Shown one piece after another: positions 14,461 through 27,200 of a stretch of DNA of 64,000 nt; the first letter of the stretch is position 1, and each line of letters starts with the position of its first letter. The notes under the pieces were generated by a model. That model saw only the letters and a list, made by a program, of their open reading frames with translations, did not search any database and was not told the DNA's origin. Location of the stretch: NCBI GenBank assembly GCA_032173965.1, contig CM063290.1, positions 13,107,501-13,171,500 on the forward strand. Direction: 5' to 3'. A program made the translations under genes and the position numbers. The DNA comes from Sitta carolinensis (lineage: Eukaryota > Chordata > Aves > Passeriformes > Sittidae).

Positions 14461-14799
14461 AAGAAAATACCAAGTGAATTTTTCCCATGGTATATGAATA
14501 GAGGGTATGAGAACTTCTGCTTGAGGAGAGCTAATAACTGTCTAGCACTTGTTTAATATTTCCTGCCATACTGATGAATGCCATCCACATAAATAGGCCA
14601 CAGGTAGCAGTGATTGAAAGACCACCAAATAGGTTTTATAGCTGCCTCTCTTATATAATGAAATATTCTTTAAGCCCATCTCAAAACAATTTATTAATGC
14701 AAAATGCATTTCTGCCTTCAGCCTGAAATATATCATTGTTAAGTCAACAATATTATATTAAACCGATAACTGATATTGCAGAAGGAAAAAATCCCTAGG

Positions 14800-16770
14800 C
14801 AATGTAGAGATGAATTTGAGATTTTGTGTACAGAAGCTCATTTTTATTTCCATCAGAAACACAGACATGTGACTAATTGATGTCACTTCTAATCAGCTAG
14901 TAATGGACATTACGAGTATAGCATGGGAACATTTGGGGCCCAATTGGAGGGGAGAAAAATCCCATGGTATTTCTATGTCTTTTATTGAGCAGAGTGACAA
15001 TCTTCCTTTCCCTGGTGAAGCAGCGCATGCTGTAAAGTTTTATATTACCCAACATCTTCCATAGGCCGTTTTCCTTTGCTGTACACTGAAAAGATGCACC
15101 TCCCTCACTGTAGGAGTATTATAAAATAAAAGTTGACAACACTTCTGGGGGTGGGGGGGGGGGGGGGGGGGGAATTTAAATAACTTTTTTAAAATATGAA
15201 AAGCAATATGAATTTGTAAAATGAAAGTGCAAAGGATTTTTTCTTAAATGTCTCTGCAATTGGTCAAATTTTTATTTTCAAATCACAGTGCCAGATTACT
15301 CACAGTGATTTAAGTTGCAGAAGCTGCCTGGCTGCCATGCAGTTCATTTTCTAAGGTGTATAGGAGTAATTTCTGCTATCTTTGATGTCTTTCCTTAGTA
15401 ACTGCCCACTCTCCAGGTTGTAGAGTCGAGTCCTATTCATCCCTTTTGCAACACACTATAGGAAATGGGCACTTGTGACTTGTTACTGTTTCGTATACCT
15501 AAATTTCCTTTTGCTGCACTCAGCTTCTCAACTAGGACATGGACCTTTCTTCTCTGCTTGCTGCCTCTGTTGGCACTACTTCTGAAGTAAGGACTTCTGT
15601 TTTTAAAATCATGACCTCCAAAAGGTCTTACCAAGTCCTGTAGATGGTGCAAAGAGGCCATTCAAAATTATGCTCATTTTTTTGGTTGGCCAAATGACAC
15701 GGGGCCAACTGTTCAGAAATCAAGTGGTGAACAACATGAAACTGTGTTCTTTTAAAATGTCTCCAGTAGTCTAAGCTGTCTGTGACATCCAAAAGTGACT
15801 ATTTTTGGTGGCTTTTCTGGGCTTTATTGGAAATTAAATGAAAGTAATTATGCTTGGCAAACAGATGGGCTATATCTCAACATCCCACTGAAATCAATAT
15901 TCCTTGCCTCTATTTGTATCATCACAGAAAGATAACTTCAGTGGATCTAAACTAGAGTTGTTGCCAGAAGGAAAGGTTAGAAATTTAAATCAGAGAAAAA
16001 AACTGTAAAATATGTTTTCTATTGTATAAATAAATTCTAATGTGGTATTTAATCAACAAATCATTAACTACTGCTTTAGGAATGTCAGATCTCACTTAAT
16101 CTGCATGTTGGAGCATTGCCTGTGGATGTGGGAGATCTTGTTAAGAGCTTCACCCACACCTCAGAAAACTGAACCTGTGGAAGCAGTTCCTTTCCCCTTC
16201 ATGTTGTCTTTAACAATGGGAAGTGTGGGATGATTTCACCTACACTGTGCTTTTCTGTGACACCTATTAAATGAATGTTTGCATTCCCTGAGTGCCTAAT
16301 GTTCTGAATTTACCTCCCCCCTCCAAGGAGAGCTCACATGCAGAAGGGATGGATGCTGAATCCATACATTTATATTCTGACACATACTCTATGGTTTTTC
16401 ATGTGTGTGATCATCAAGAAACATATGGAACACATTACAAAAAGTGAAGACTGGGGTTACTGCTAGCCTGGGAAAGTTCAAAATTACACTGCTGTCTAGA
16501 TGAGTGAAAAATTCCTGAAGCATACAGAAGGGCAGTATATGAGGAGCACAAGTGTTTCACTGTGAAAAAAATGTTTACAGTCACAAAGTGCACAAACATG
16601 TCTCTTTTAGGTGAGATGCTTGTATATGTGTGGCCACACACATAGTCCAAGAAGCAAAAGCTGATTGCAGGAACAGAATATTCCTTTTAAGTGTTCTGAG
16701 CAGTCTCACAGTTTCCCAATCCCCACAGATTCAGTTTGAGCCCTGGGGCCAGGTTTCTTATATGCATCCA
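14800..16770. other. Unique AT-rich DNA with the poly(G) run
   Basis: No gene is seen. CCCACTGAAATCAATATTCC at 15884-15903 recalls the CATTGACTTCAGTGGG phrase of old amniote repeats but is isolated. Confidence 0.55.
15153..15172 (+). repeat. Poly(G) run, 20 G
   Basis: An uninterrupted run of 20 G follows CTGGGGGT and precedes AATTTAAAT. Such a run can fold as a G-quadruplex and is prone to length variation and sequencing error. Confidence 0.9.
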
Positions 16771-17000
16771 GCAAGGTGAGAAGGAATTGTCCTCACGGGA
16801 GCTGTAAGGCTTTCTGGGAGGACTTGGGAATTTCAGCCACCCTTCATGGCTCCTCTGGGAGCCCAAACCAAGCACTGCACTGGAGAGCCAGCAGCTCCCT
16901 GCTGGCCCTGAGCATGAGGGTAGTGTTTAGGACTTTCTTCTCTGGGTGCAGCCTGGCCATGTTCCCAAGCCTGCAGCACCTGGAGTAACCCAAGTGGCAC
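16770..17000. other. Small GC-rich island
   Basis: A GC-richer patch inside AT-rich DNA. Open frames on both strands overlap here, as expected from low stop density. No exon or repeat is recognised. Confidence 0.5.
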
Positions 17001-18719
17001 TCCAGTAACGTTTTGATAAGTGCTGTCTTCTGCTGCTTGCATTTATTACTCTTGTGCACTCCACTGTGTATATTTTTTCTGCTTCTTTTTTAAATATTAA
17101 TTTTGTTACTAATTAGAAATCTGCTCCAATTAAGTGAAGTCCTACAAGTGAACTCCCTGTGAGAAAAGTATTTTTGAGCAAAGAGTTGTCTACTGAAGCA
17201 TCTAAAATTTGAATATACAGGCAGTCTAAATGCTACAATATGCACCTAAAAAAAAAGTGCAATTACTTATTTAACAAAACTAAAAGCACTGTATTAGCAC
17301 TACAAAAAATTGCTTTGAATCCGTTATTAATGACACTGAACAGAAAGTTCATTTTGTCAGCTGTAGGCATTATTCTGTAGCATGTTCTGAACACGTGTAT
17401 TTGCCTTTGGTTGCTCAAAGGAACAAACAGATGTTTCTCCTGGAGATATAAACTCTAAATATATTTATTTTGTTGCTTTCGTCTTTTATAGTCCTTCCAA
17501 TAATCTTTGTTTAAAGGTTATCTAGGTACAAAGGCTACACATGAAAGAAGGTGCTGAAGGCAGGACTGATGCTCAGATGTGCTTTGTGGCTTTCCCCGGA
17601 TTTAGGAAGAGCTATGGGAGATACTTCCACACTGGGCAGGCAAGAGAACCATGGGGTCATGGAGAAGACTGTGCGTAGGGGGAACAACGTGGGAAAGAGA
17701 GGTCTAAACTGGGAATGGCTCTGGGAAAGGACAGGCAGCAAAAACTGGTTTTGGGGACTGAATATGAAAGAGTCTGAGGTAGGTTTGTATTTGGGTGACT
17801 AAAACTATGTCAATAGATGGCTGGGAGTCACATTACTTCAACCACGAGTCTATGTGCTTTTTTTGGAGCAACAGCGCTGCAGAAATCGACACAATGGATA
17901 CATGACCAGATGGGGAAGCAAACCCTTTTACATCATGAAAAAAAAATCCACAGCTATATTCACCAGGCAGAATGACTCCACCTAAATCTCTTGAAATGAA
18001 AACTTCAAATAAATAATCAAAGTCATAAATAAAAAACACGATCTGCATGTGGTATCTCAGCAGAGTTATAGCAGCACATCTATGGCACTGTCTTGGCTCA
18101 CATAAACTGAGAGGCTCCTAAATAAAATCAGTGTGTCACCTGGAGTACATGAAACTAATGTAGGGATATCATCATCCATGTTAAAACCAGAATTAATTAA
18201 ATCCCTTAAAGCCTTCTACTTCAAAGAGTAAACACATTTTACATATAGCTTCTTGGACACACAGATTTCCAGATCTTAAATAAAGACTAAAGTTCTTTGA
18301 GGAAACTTATTCTTAAATTAAAGTCATGAATGTCTCTTGCAGTTGTCTCGTGAACTGGGAGGCAGTATTTTACAGCTAGGATTTCTAAAGAGTGACTCCT
18401 CTGGCAATTTCATCTGGAACATGACTTTATATGATATTTGCCTAGTTGTGTCATTCTGAATGTCCATCTCAGATCAAATAATTTAGATTTTGCAACTATA
18501 TATCAATAAAAATTATCTGTGGAGCTAAGCTAAATATTTAACCCTTAGCTATATTTATTACAGTTAAAGCTGATCCTTTCAATATTTACACTCCATCTGT
18601 ATTATTTTTCATAGAGTGTAAAGTCCTTGTCCTTTCTTGAGGGACAAGAACAAAGCAGGAACAAAACAAGGAGAAGCAGCAGTTGTGAACTTTGTAGAAA
18701 CAGCTCCTGTGTTAGGTCA

Positions 18720-19440
18720 CAGCTTGGTCCTCAAAATGCTGAGGGGGAGGGGAGGATGTGGTACCCTTTGGTTTATTGATGGTCACCTCTAAGCATGCTG
18801 CAAGTCAGCCCCTCCAGCTCCATCTTTAGCACCTCCCAGCCAGTTGTGCCATGCCACAGCAGCTCCAGACAGCTGTTAGCTCCATCCTCCTCTGCTGTTT
18901 GGAGATTCAGATTATCTAACTTCTGCTTTAATCCTTAAGAATTTAACCCTCTGCTTATGACATGTTGGATACCTTGCTGCAGCCAGACTTCTGGAAACAG
19001 CAAGTTCACCCATGAAAGCAACTGCACCTGATGAACTCAGCCTCTCGCAGGGAGTCCAGTGAAGGGGAAAGGCAGCTCTGAAAACTCCTCCTGGCTGCCC
19101 AGGACGGCTGCCAGTGGAGGCTGGCCAGGGGCAGGGCTGCAGCAGCCTCTGCCCGGGCCGCTCCCCGCCCGCTCCCCTCCTGGCTCTGCGCCTTTGGCAC
19201 AGGCTCGCCTGGCTCCCAGCCTTTGGCACCGGGTGATGGGCAGGTGGTTTGTGCTGCTGTGACCTTGCTCCAAGCAGACTTCTTATCACCAGGGGTCGGC
19301 AACCCAAGGAGTGGAGCTGGTCCTTGAAATGTAACCTCTGACTTTTGGGGATATGGTGCCGCTCACCGAGGCCTGAAACAGGCTGTCTTTGGGCGTCAGG
19401 TTCACCCTCAGAGGCACGCAAGATGCATGTGCCAGTGCTG
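18720..19440. other. GC-rich island with chance open frames
   Basis: The core (about 19020-19320) is rich in CTGGCTGCC, GGCAGG and CCGCTCCCC-type sequence. A 169-codon frame runs on the minus strand and shorter ones on both strands in other registers. The 169-codon translation is rich in Arg, Gln, Pro and Ser and resembles nothing I know. It is best read as compositional. Confidence 0.5.
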
Positions 19441-19739
19441 CAGGCCCCAGCTCCAAAAATCTCTCTGACTGTTCATCCAGTTAAACCATCATTTCTAAGA
19501 CAACTGGCACACAACTAGTGAGGCATCCTGCTAAAATGGGGAGAGCAAAATTATCCACGACTCTCTCAAAGGAGCATGTTTCCCAGAGAGCATGAATGAA
19601 GGGGAAAGGCAAAAAAATGGTGCATATAATGGCAGCAAACCACAAGCACGTAAATATGCAAGACTTTTGAAGCAAAATCTTAAGCCTCATTAGTAAATGC
19701 TTTTTGCATTACCCAGCATATTTACAGAAGACAATACAG

Positions 19740-20050
19740 GACAGCTAACAAGGCAGTGTATCCTGGGGCCAGTACACTGTGCTGTGAGGGGATGCCAGAC
19801 CAGTATCAGACCAGTTCCGTGTGCTGTCCCCAGTTTTCACAGGCTCCAGCGGGCAGAATGCCCTGGACTGGCTGCTTGGGCAGCACCCAACTCTCAGTGA
19901 AGCCACGATGGATCCCCTGGGAGTCCTTGCCCCTGGCACTCAGGGAGAAAGCAGCTACTTCTGCTTCCTCAGCCCTAACACCCCACTGGATCCCTCAGGG
20001 TTTGCTCAGGGGCAAACCTCCAGGGCACAAGCAAGAAAACAGGATGAGTA
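19740..20050. other. GC-rich island
   Basis: A GC-rich patch with open frames of up to 101 codons on the plus strand and 64 on the minus, in competing registers. No domain is recognised. Confidence 0.45.
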
Positions 20051-20749
20051 GGCTTCCCTGAAACTCTCCATTCTCTATCCAGAGATGGGGAAAAAAAGTG
20101 TAGTTCTGCTATACGGGATATCTTATAAACATTTTTCACTCTCCCTTTGGCCAACAGTAGCATTAAGGAAAGTTGATTTTTTTTCCCCTGCCATCCATGA
20201 GGTGTTCATTATTGCAAACAGTAGGGACTCAGTCTCCAAAAATATATTTGGATCTTAAGAAGAATAACATACAGACTTTTAAAGTTTGGACATCCATTTC
20301 AAAAGAAAAATATGAGTAGGCTTAACTGTAGTTCTTATGTGAATTTTATATGTCTCATACATTTTTTTATATGGTTAATATCAGTCAAGCATGGATGATA
20401 TTCTAGTAAAGCAGTTTCTTGTTATTTTTATTCAAAATATCCTCCTGAAGGTAAGTTAAATGCTCCATAGTCCCAAATCTAAAATTAAATTTTAGGAAAA
20501 GGTCCCTTAAAATGGCATATTGTGTTAAGCCATACATGCAAAATGTTATTCCTGGCATGACACATCACCACAAGTAACAGAATTAATTTCTCTTTTACAG
20601 AAATTACTAATTAAATAAACATAATATAAATCCTTATAACCAACTTTTCCCTGCAGTAACAAAATCTGGACTGGGCTACAAAGACTGAGAAAAATTATTA
20701 TCATAAACAAATTTTGGTTTCAATTGCACTCAAGCTTACTTTGGGCCAG

Positions 20750-21254
20750 ATCACCCTCCTTTTGGAGAAAAGCAAGGAGCTGAAACTTTAGTTTGAAGGA
20801 ACACGTTTTGGTGTGGTGCTCGACAGGGAAGGGGAGGAGAGGCACAGGAGAGCAGGCTGGCCCAAAGGGCTCTAAGCAAGCCCCACAGAGCCTGTGCTGA
20901 TCTCAGACCCAGCCCTGGTGCACTGAGCCCAACCTGGAGACTTTGGGAGAGGAGGCTGAGCCACCCTGCCCAGGACAAAGGAGATATCTGTCCATGAGCA
21001 GACATTTCCACACGTGCACCAAGGGAGACTCCTCCACCACGAGCCAAGAGCAATCGGAAGAAAAGCTGGAGTAACCCTGGGATGAAAGGGCACTGGAACA
21101 CTGCTAACATGACCTCACGGCTCTCTACCTTGAATTTTTTAAGATTGCCATTCAGCCATTTTATGTCCCTTAAACTCTCTACTGCCTGCAAACCATATTT
21201 TATCCATCCCTTATCAAACACTTTGTGGTTACACTTCAGGCCAGATCTAAGCAA
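20750..21254. other. GC/purine-rich patch, 167-codon minus frame
   Basis: A purine-rich plus strand (GGGAAGGGGAGGAGAGGCAC) gives a Leu/Ser-rich minus-strand frame. GGAGACTTTGGGAGAGGAGG at about 20937 faintly recalls a CR1 5'-region phrase, too weakly to call. No protein family is recognised. Confidence 0.4.
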
Positions 21255-24200
21255 AGTTATTAATCATCTGTCAAATAAAATTGTCAGTCTGCTCCATCCT
21301 TATTCTTTTTCAATAAAGATCAATTGAAACTGTGCAAAAAATGTCAACAAAGTCAAATCTTTTAAAAAGAAAGCAAAATGAAAGAACTGTAAGCTGTGGC
21401 CCACCACACTTTAAAGTGACTTTAAGCTGTGGTTTTGGACATATCTAAGCCAATAGGGGTGGTATTTGTTATTATGTATTGCTTAAATATGAATCTTTGT
21501 TTTCCTTCTAATGTGCCTTATGGAAGAAAAAGAGACATCTGTGCTAGAGTAACCAATCCTTATGGGTGGGGAAGAAACCATCTGGATTAAAGTAACCAAT
21601 GTTTCACTAATTCTAAATCAAAAAGCAGTAGCTACATGAAAAAAAATAATAGTGTCTTCTTTAAATTAAAGCACTGAATTTGAAAAGCTGCATTCTAATC
21701 TTTTGATACAAGAGCTTTATTCACAAATACATCTCTAACAAAAATCATGTTGTAATGCAAAGCTGATGTGTGGACAAGCTAAATCCCTATTTCTATTTTA
21801 AATTTTGTGACACAAACATTGAATAAGTTTTGGACACATAAAAATCAGCAAGAATGACTATTGTAGTTTCAGTGCTGAAACCACTCATACTGACTTCCAA
21901 TTAAAAGTCAACAGGATTTTTATGCTGAAATTTACCAAGTATTTTTGAAAAAAATTATTGCCACATTTGCCTTTCAGTTGTGGTTGCCTTGTTGTAAGAA
22001 TCTCCTTCCATCTTCTGTGATCTGTGTAGGTGTGTAATTGTCTTTGTCTCATAGGGTTACCCACTTGGCCTCACGTCAGGCAATAATTCCCTAATCCCAT
22101 TGTCAATGCTCCATTTCTTTCTACCATAAGCAATGTGGCATTGACTGTCCTCTTGCATGTACCAGCAAGACTGCAACGCTCTCTGCAGCTCATCAGGATC
22201 TTTCCAGCAGGGTGCCCACAGTGCCTTTTACCCAGGCTGGGGAGTGCTCAGGAGCAGAAAAGCTCTTGAGACACTTAACCACATTTCCCAGCCCAGTCTT
22301 TGTCTCCCTGTACTGTCAACAGCCACAGGTGTCACTTCTGTTTTCCTCCAAATGACATTTTCTTCTGTCTCCAAAAGTTTCAAGTCATCTCAGCCTGTCT
22401 TTCATGGGAACTGAGTCTCTGTCCCAAGATGTTGAAGTACCAGTTGCTAGCCACCAGTTCTTACTTCTGTGACATCATTTCTCTCTTCTGTTTCATTGTC
22501 TTACAAGGTAGGTTGCGGAGCAAGGAATGAACTACTGATCCATGAAGTGCCTGCTATCTAGGGAGAAGCTACCTTTGTGGAGAAAATGCTGCTTTTGGAG
22601 CAGCAGAGTACCAGCAAACATGAGCACTGAAGGAGTCTAAGCCAGGGCGATTTGCTGCTTTCATTGTGCCCGAGTAAATTAACAACTTAGGGGTTTATCA
22701 TGGCTCTTTGAAAAGCTCTGAGAACCTGACTATTGTTCATCAGCTCCAAAGATACTCTTTATGATAGTGACAGGGGAACAAATTAGCTGCCAGATGATAT
22801 CAAGCTACAGATACATTTCAGCCTAAGCCAGACCTTGGTTTCTTCCTTCTCTTGTATCTATAACCTACATATTCTTGTACAGGAACATGCTTCAGTGAAA
22901 CTCTGCTTGACATCTCCAACATCAGGCCCTTCTCTGAAAAGCCAAAACCCAAAAGTATATCTGGTATTTATTGCACAAAATTCTTCAAGAGACAAGCAGC
23001 CTTTCCATCGAACTTCTTAAGGCACAAAAGTACCTTGGAAAATTATTTATTGATATGGCTTGGATCCAAAATTATGCACAAAATAAATATTCATATCATC
23101 ATTATCACTCAGCTTTGACTGCTGTTCTCAGGAGGCCATAACAACCTAACTATGACTAACCTGGCACAGGCCTTTCATTGACAGAACTGTATGTTTGTTC
23201 TGTTTTATACTGTCAGTGATGTATAATCAATTGCTGCTGCTTGATTTGTACTGCCTATGGCACTAGGGAAAATTAAAATTAGCATAAATTATAACATTTA
23301 ACCTTTCAGTACTAGCACGAGATGATATATAGGCAAATGGCAGGGTAAAAGAATCATTTCCACAATGTACCTTTGAAAAATGCATGCAAGTGAAATGAAA
23401 GAAGAACTTATGGCAAAGTTAATTAACATTATGGCATCTTAATGGACTCATTTCATTGTAATGTTTAAAAAATGAAAAATAAGATTATTAGTCAGGTGAA
23501 ATCCAACTGAGAAAAGTGCTGTCTGGATATCTTCTGCCAAGTGGAGATTTTGCTATGAATCCACTCTCCGTGTGGTGTTGCCCTTCTTGGAGCTACATAT
23601 CAGGAGGCAGCAGCTTCAAAGGACTGCAGAAATAATGTCCTTTTCTGATGCTCTTTGGTCCTCATATTTAAAGCAAATGTTGGGACAGAATTTGCCTTAA
23701 TTAAAAATAAATGTGTTTCACTGATGCTTCCTGAGGTATGCTGAAAAGTTGGGCTGAAGCAATTGCCCTTTGTTGTCAGGAAAACACCTTGCTGTGGATG
23801 AACACTGCTGCAGTTCATGTCAATCATGGTATAATTTTCTTCTATTTAAATAATGTTTTCTTACACTTATAATTCTTTCTAAATCTGGAAGGGAACGGAC
23901 AATACAATCTAATCTAGCTGTTAACAAGTGAAAATGTGATTGAAAGGTGACTATAAATAAATAGAAAATGTATTCAGTTTTCCACATTGTTTTATTCCTT
24001 TCATGAATGTCTACAGCAGTTAAAGTATGAAGCAAGTGATCTAATCCCACTTACTTCTGGAACATATAAAGGATAGCCATAACCTACAGAGAGACAGACA
24101 GATATATGGATGCACAGACAGGATAACATTTTCAAGGTTTCTGGTGAGAGAATCCTTGCGACAGATGTATTTTTTAATTTAGGATTTTCAGTACAGGCTT

Positions 24201-27200
24201 AGATCATTCGTAATTATACCCTCAGACAAGGAGGGCGGTATAAATAAACTTTAATGGAAAGGAAACAGTCTGTAGAATAAGCATTTTTTTTGAATCATAA
24301 CAACTCTTTGAATTTAAAAAAGAGGCTTTCCTTGAGGGATTGGGTGAAAAGCATTTAAAACATAGCAATCCTTCCCATTTTCTTCTTTGTCTGAGCAGAT
24401 GGCTGCTGGTCAGAAAAGGCTGAATTTGAAAAAATAGTAATTTGTCAAGGTTGATTCTGGCCCTCAAAGATATAACAAATGACCAGCACAGAAATAACAA
24501 CAGAGGGAGGCAGGAAATCAGACTGGTCTCTGAGATCTGGTGTTCCTACTGAAGAGCTGAAAAATTATATAGAAACCAAAACAAAAAATGTGCACTAGAA
24601 AAATAGCTCCAAGAAAGTAATCATAGGACCTTACTGCTCCAGACTGGCCATGTACAGGCTCTGGGACTTCCTTTGAGCTGGAAGGATAACAGCTTTAAGT
24701 CTCAACAGAGAGAAGGAGGGTGCTTGGAATCAGGCCTTTTAGCTGGGGGCTCTGGTAATCCAGAGACAAAAGTCGATAGTGAATTCCAGAGCAGCAGCTG
24801 TGATGTTTCCATCTGGGGACCAGAAAACATCTGAATGAATGAGAGAAATGATCTAACAATCAATAACTTTTTTCAAGGCATCACAAGAAGCCTTTGAACA
24901 ATATCACAAGAAGGAAAAAAAAACAGAGAGAAATGCTGTTCTAATGGAGGGGAAAATGAACCCACAAACAAGACCAAATTGACATACAGCATAGCACTAT
25001 GCTCACAGGATAAAAGGGAGAAGAGTCTGGGAACTGAGAGTTTCAGTCCAGAAAAATATCATTTATTATCTTAGCAAGCTTTACTATGGAAAAAAAATCA
25101 TCTTATTGTGATGATGAAGAAGAGTTGCTTTATTTAATAGAAATCAGTAGTTCTTTCAAAGTCAAGCTTCACATTTTACCAAACCAAAATTTTGTTCTAT
25201 TACGCAGATGACTACATTTTGTTCAAAGGAAAAGGATAAGATGAAAGATCACCTGTCTCTTAGGGCAGCAGGGGGAAAGGGTTAAAAAAAGAAAACATCA
25301 GCAGCAAACCCAAGATCCTGGTTCTTCCTCCCTGTAGTCCTCACTGGGACAGCAGTGTTCAGGCTACACCAGTGAAGATTTATAAATTGCCCTTCCAAAT
25401 GCATAGTGGGGGAAATAGAGGATGGTGTGGTCAGAAACCTTTTCTTGTCATCTCATACCATTCTCAAAGGGAAGGTGTAAGCTGAAAAAGCAGACAAAGG
25501 AAGAAGGAAAAAACCCCCAAAGCCTATTTCAGACCAAAGCAGGCTCAACAGTGGAGCAACCTGCAATAGAACAGAAATCAGCTCAGGTATTTGAGGCTGA
25601 ACAGAGTTCTTTTATAAGTTACAGATGGCTGAAATCATTTGTAGGATTTAAGAATTTGCTGGTCTTGGTTAGTGTCCAGAAAGTCAGGAAACAATAAGAA
25701 AAAACAGCTTTTATATGTACTCCTGGTTTAAATAGTTTCCAGGGGGCATTTTTATGTTGTCTAGAGAAAAACTTCAACCCAGAGTGATGCAGTTGCAAAT
25801 TATTCATCTCCCTGCTAAGGTGGGATATTAAATGGAGGTGAGGTCATGGAGTAAATGAGACCTACTTCTCTGTGAAAGCATCACAAAATAACTTCCCAGC
25901 CTTCTCATAGATAAACCTTCTGGCAAGATAACTGGTAAAGAAGCCAGAGAAAAAAACCCAACCAACAAAAATAAACAAAACAACCAGCAGATGTTAAAAA
26001 ATCCCCAAAGCAAAATCATTTGGTCAATCTCAAAATTTCTCCAAAATTCTACTGTAAATTCTCTTGGGACTTCCTATGTGGTTTGGTACTTTTTAAAATA
26101 ACTGTTGTAGTTCTGTAATAAGAAATGTATTTCATGCTTCATACTTCATAATATCACTCTAACATACTCTATTTTATTTATAAAAGGAACATATGTAATG
26201 TCTAGTCCATATAATTACTCAAAAAAAAGTTTTGAAAACCAAATGAAATTTTGACAGGGTTTGCAGATAGTCTTAGGTGAATGGATTCCTCACTTAGTTC
26301 ATTCAGAGTCCAGCAAACTCTTCTCTTATTCACTGGAAAATTGCAGGTTTTCAGGACACTGTGGATTTGCTGAAGCCTTGAGTCTCCAGCATTCTGGCCA
26401 GGACCTCTCTCGTTCAAGTGGGAGATAATTACCTTACAACAGATAATGGCTTCCTCCCTATTTTGCAGAATTATGCAAAACAGGAGGTGAACTATTGTTT
26501 GAAGAATTAAGAAAGTCAGTTCCCAGCAGCCAGGTGCTGTCAGAAAGCACCAGTCTGTGGGGCAAGGGCAAGCAGGGAAGCTGATTTCTGGGAAGGATCA
26601 TGGGCGCTCCTGCCTGAAGACCAGAACTGCTCTGCCTAGTAAGCATCCTGAGAAACACTTCCTTGAAACACAGTTGAAAATAATAGTCCTCATATTTTAT
26701 GTCAATAGGTAATTTCAAAGATAAGCCACAGCTCTCTGCGTATTTTTATGAGGGTAGGAGGCAGGGAATGAAATATTTCAGAGCACTACAAGATTCATAT
26801 TACTGCGGGATTCAAAAGTTCTGGTGTAGAGTTTAAACACTGTTGTAATGAAACTTGGTCTCTCTGTGCTGTGAAATACACACTCCCTAATTATTTCATG
26901 ACATTTCTCACACAAACACAAACGCAGAATATTTTATTACATTAAATAATTTAAAAAGTCATGGACAGATGAAACGCCATCAAGTATATGAACTTTAAAC
27001 ATCTTTGTGAATCACCTGAACTCTACAACCTTCCAACCTCCCCCTGCTACAAAAGCATAACTTAATTTTACGATTTTCAATTTCTAAATGTAAAGCAATT
27101 AAGAAATGCTGAATCCCATCACATGGGATTCTGTGATCTTTCCAGAATGGATCAAGTCTTAGATTTACAAATTATGTCTTACAGCTAAAGATGTAATTCA

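Noticed and set aside
18912..19421. 169-codon open frame on the minus strand
   Set aside because: It lies in GC-rich sequence where several frames are open on both strands, its composition is Arg/Gln/Pro/Ser-rich, and no domain is recognised.
20751..21254. 167-codon open frame on the minus strand
   Set aside because: Low stop density follows from the purine-rich plus strand. The Leu/Ser-rich translation resembles no family known to me.
22203..22216. CCAGCAGGGTGCC as a CTCF site
   Set aside because: Two core positions (GG and R) do not fit the motif.
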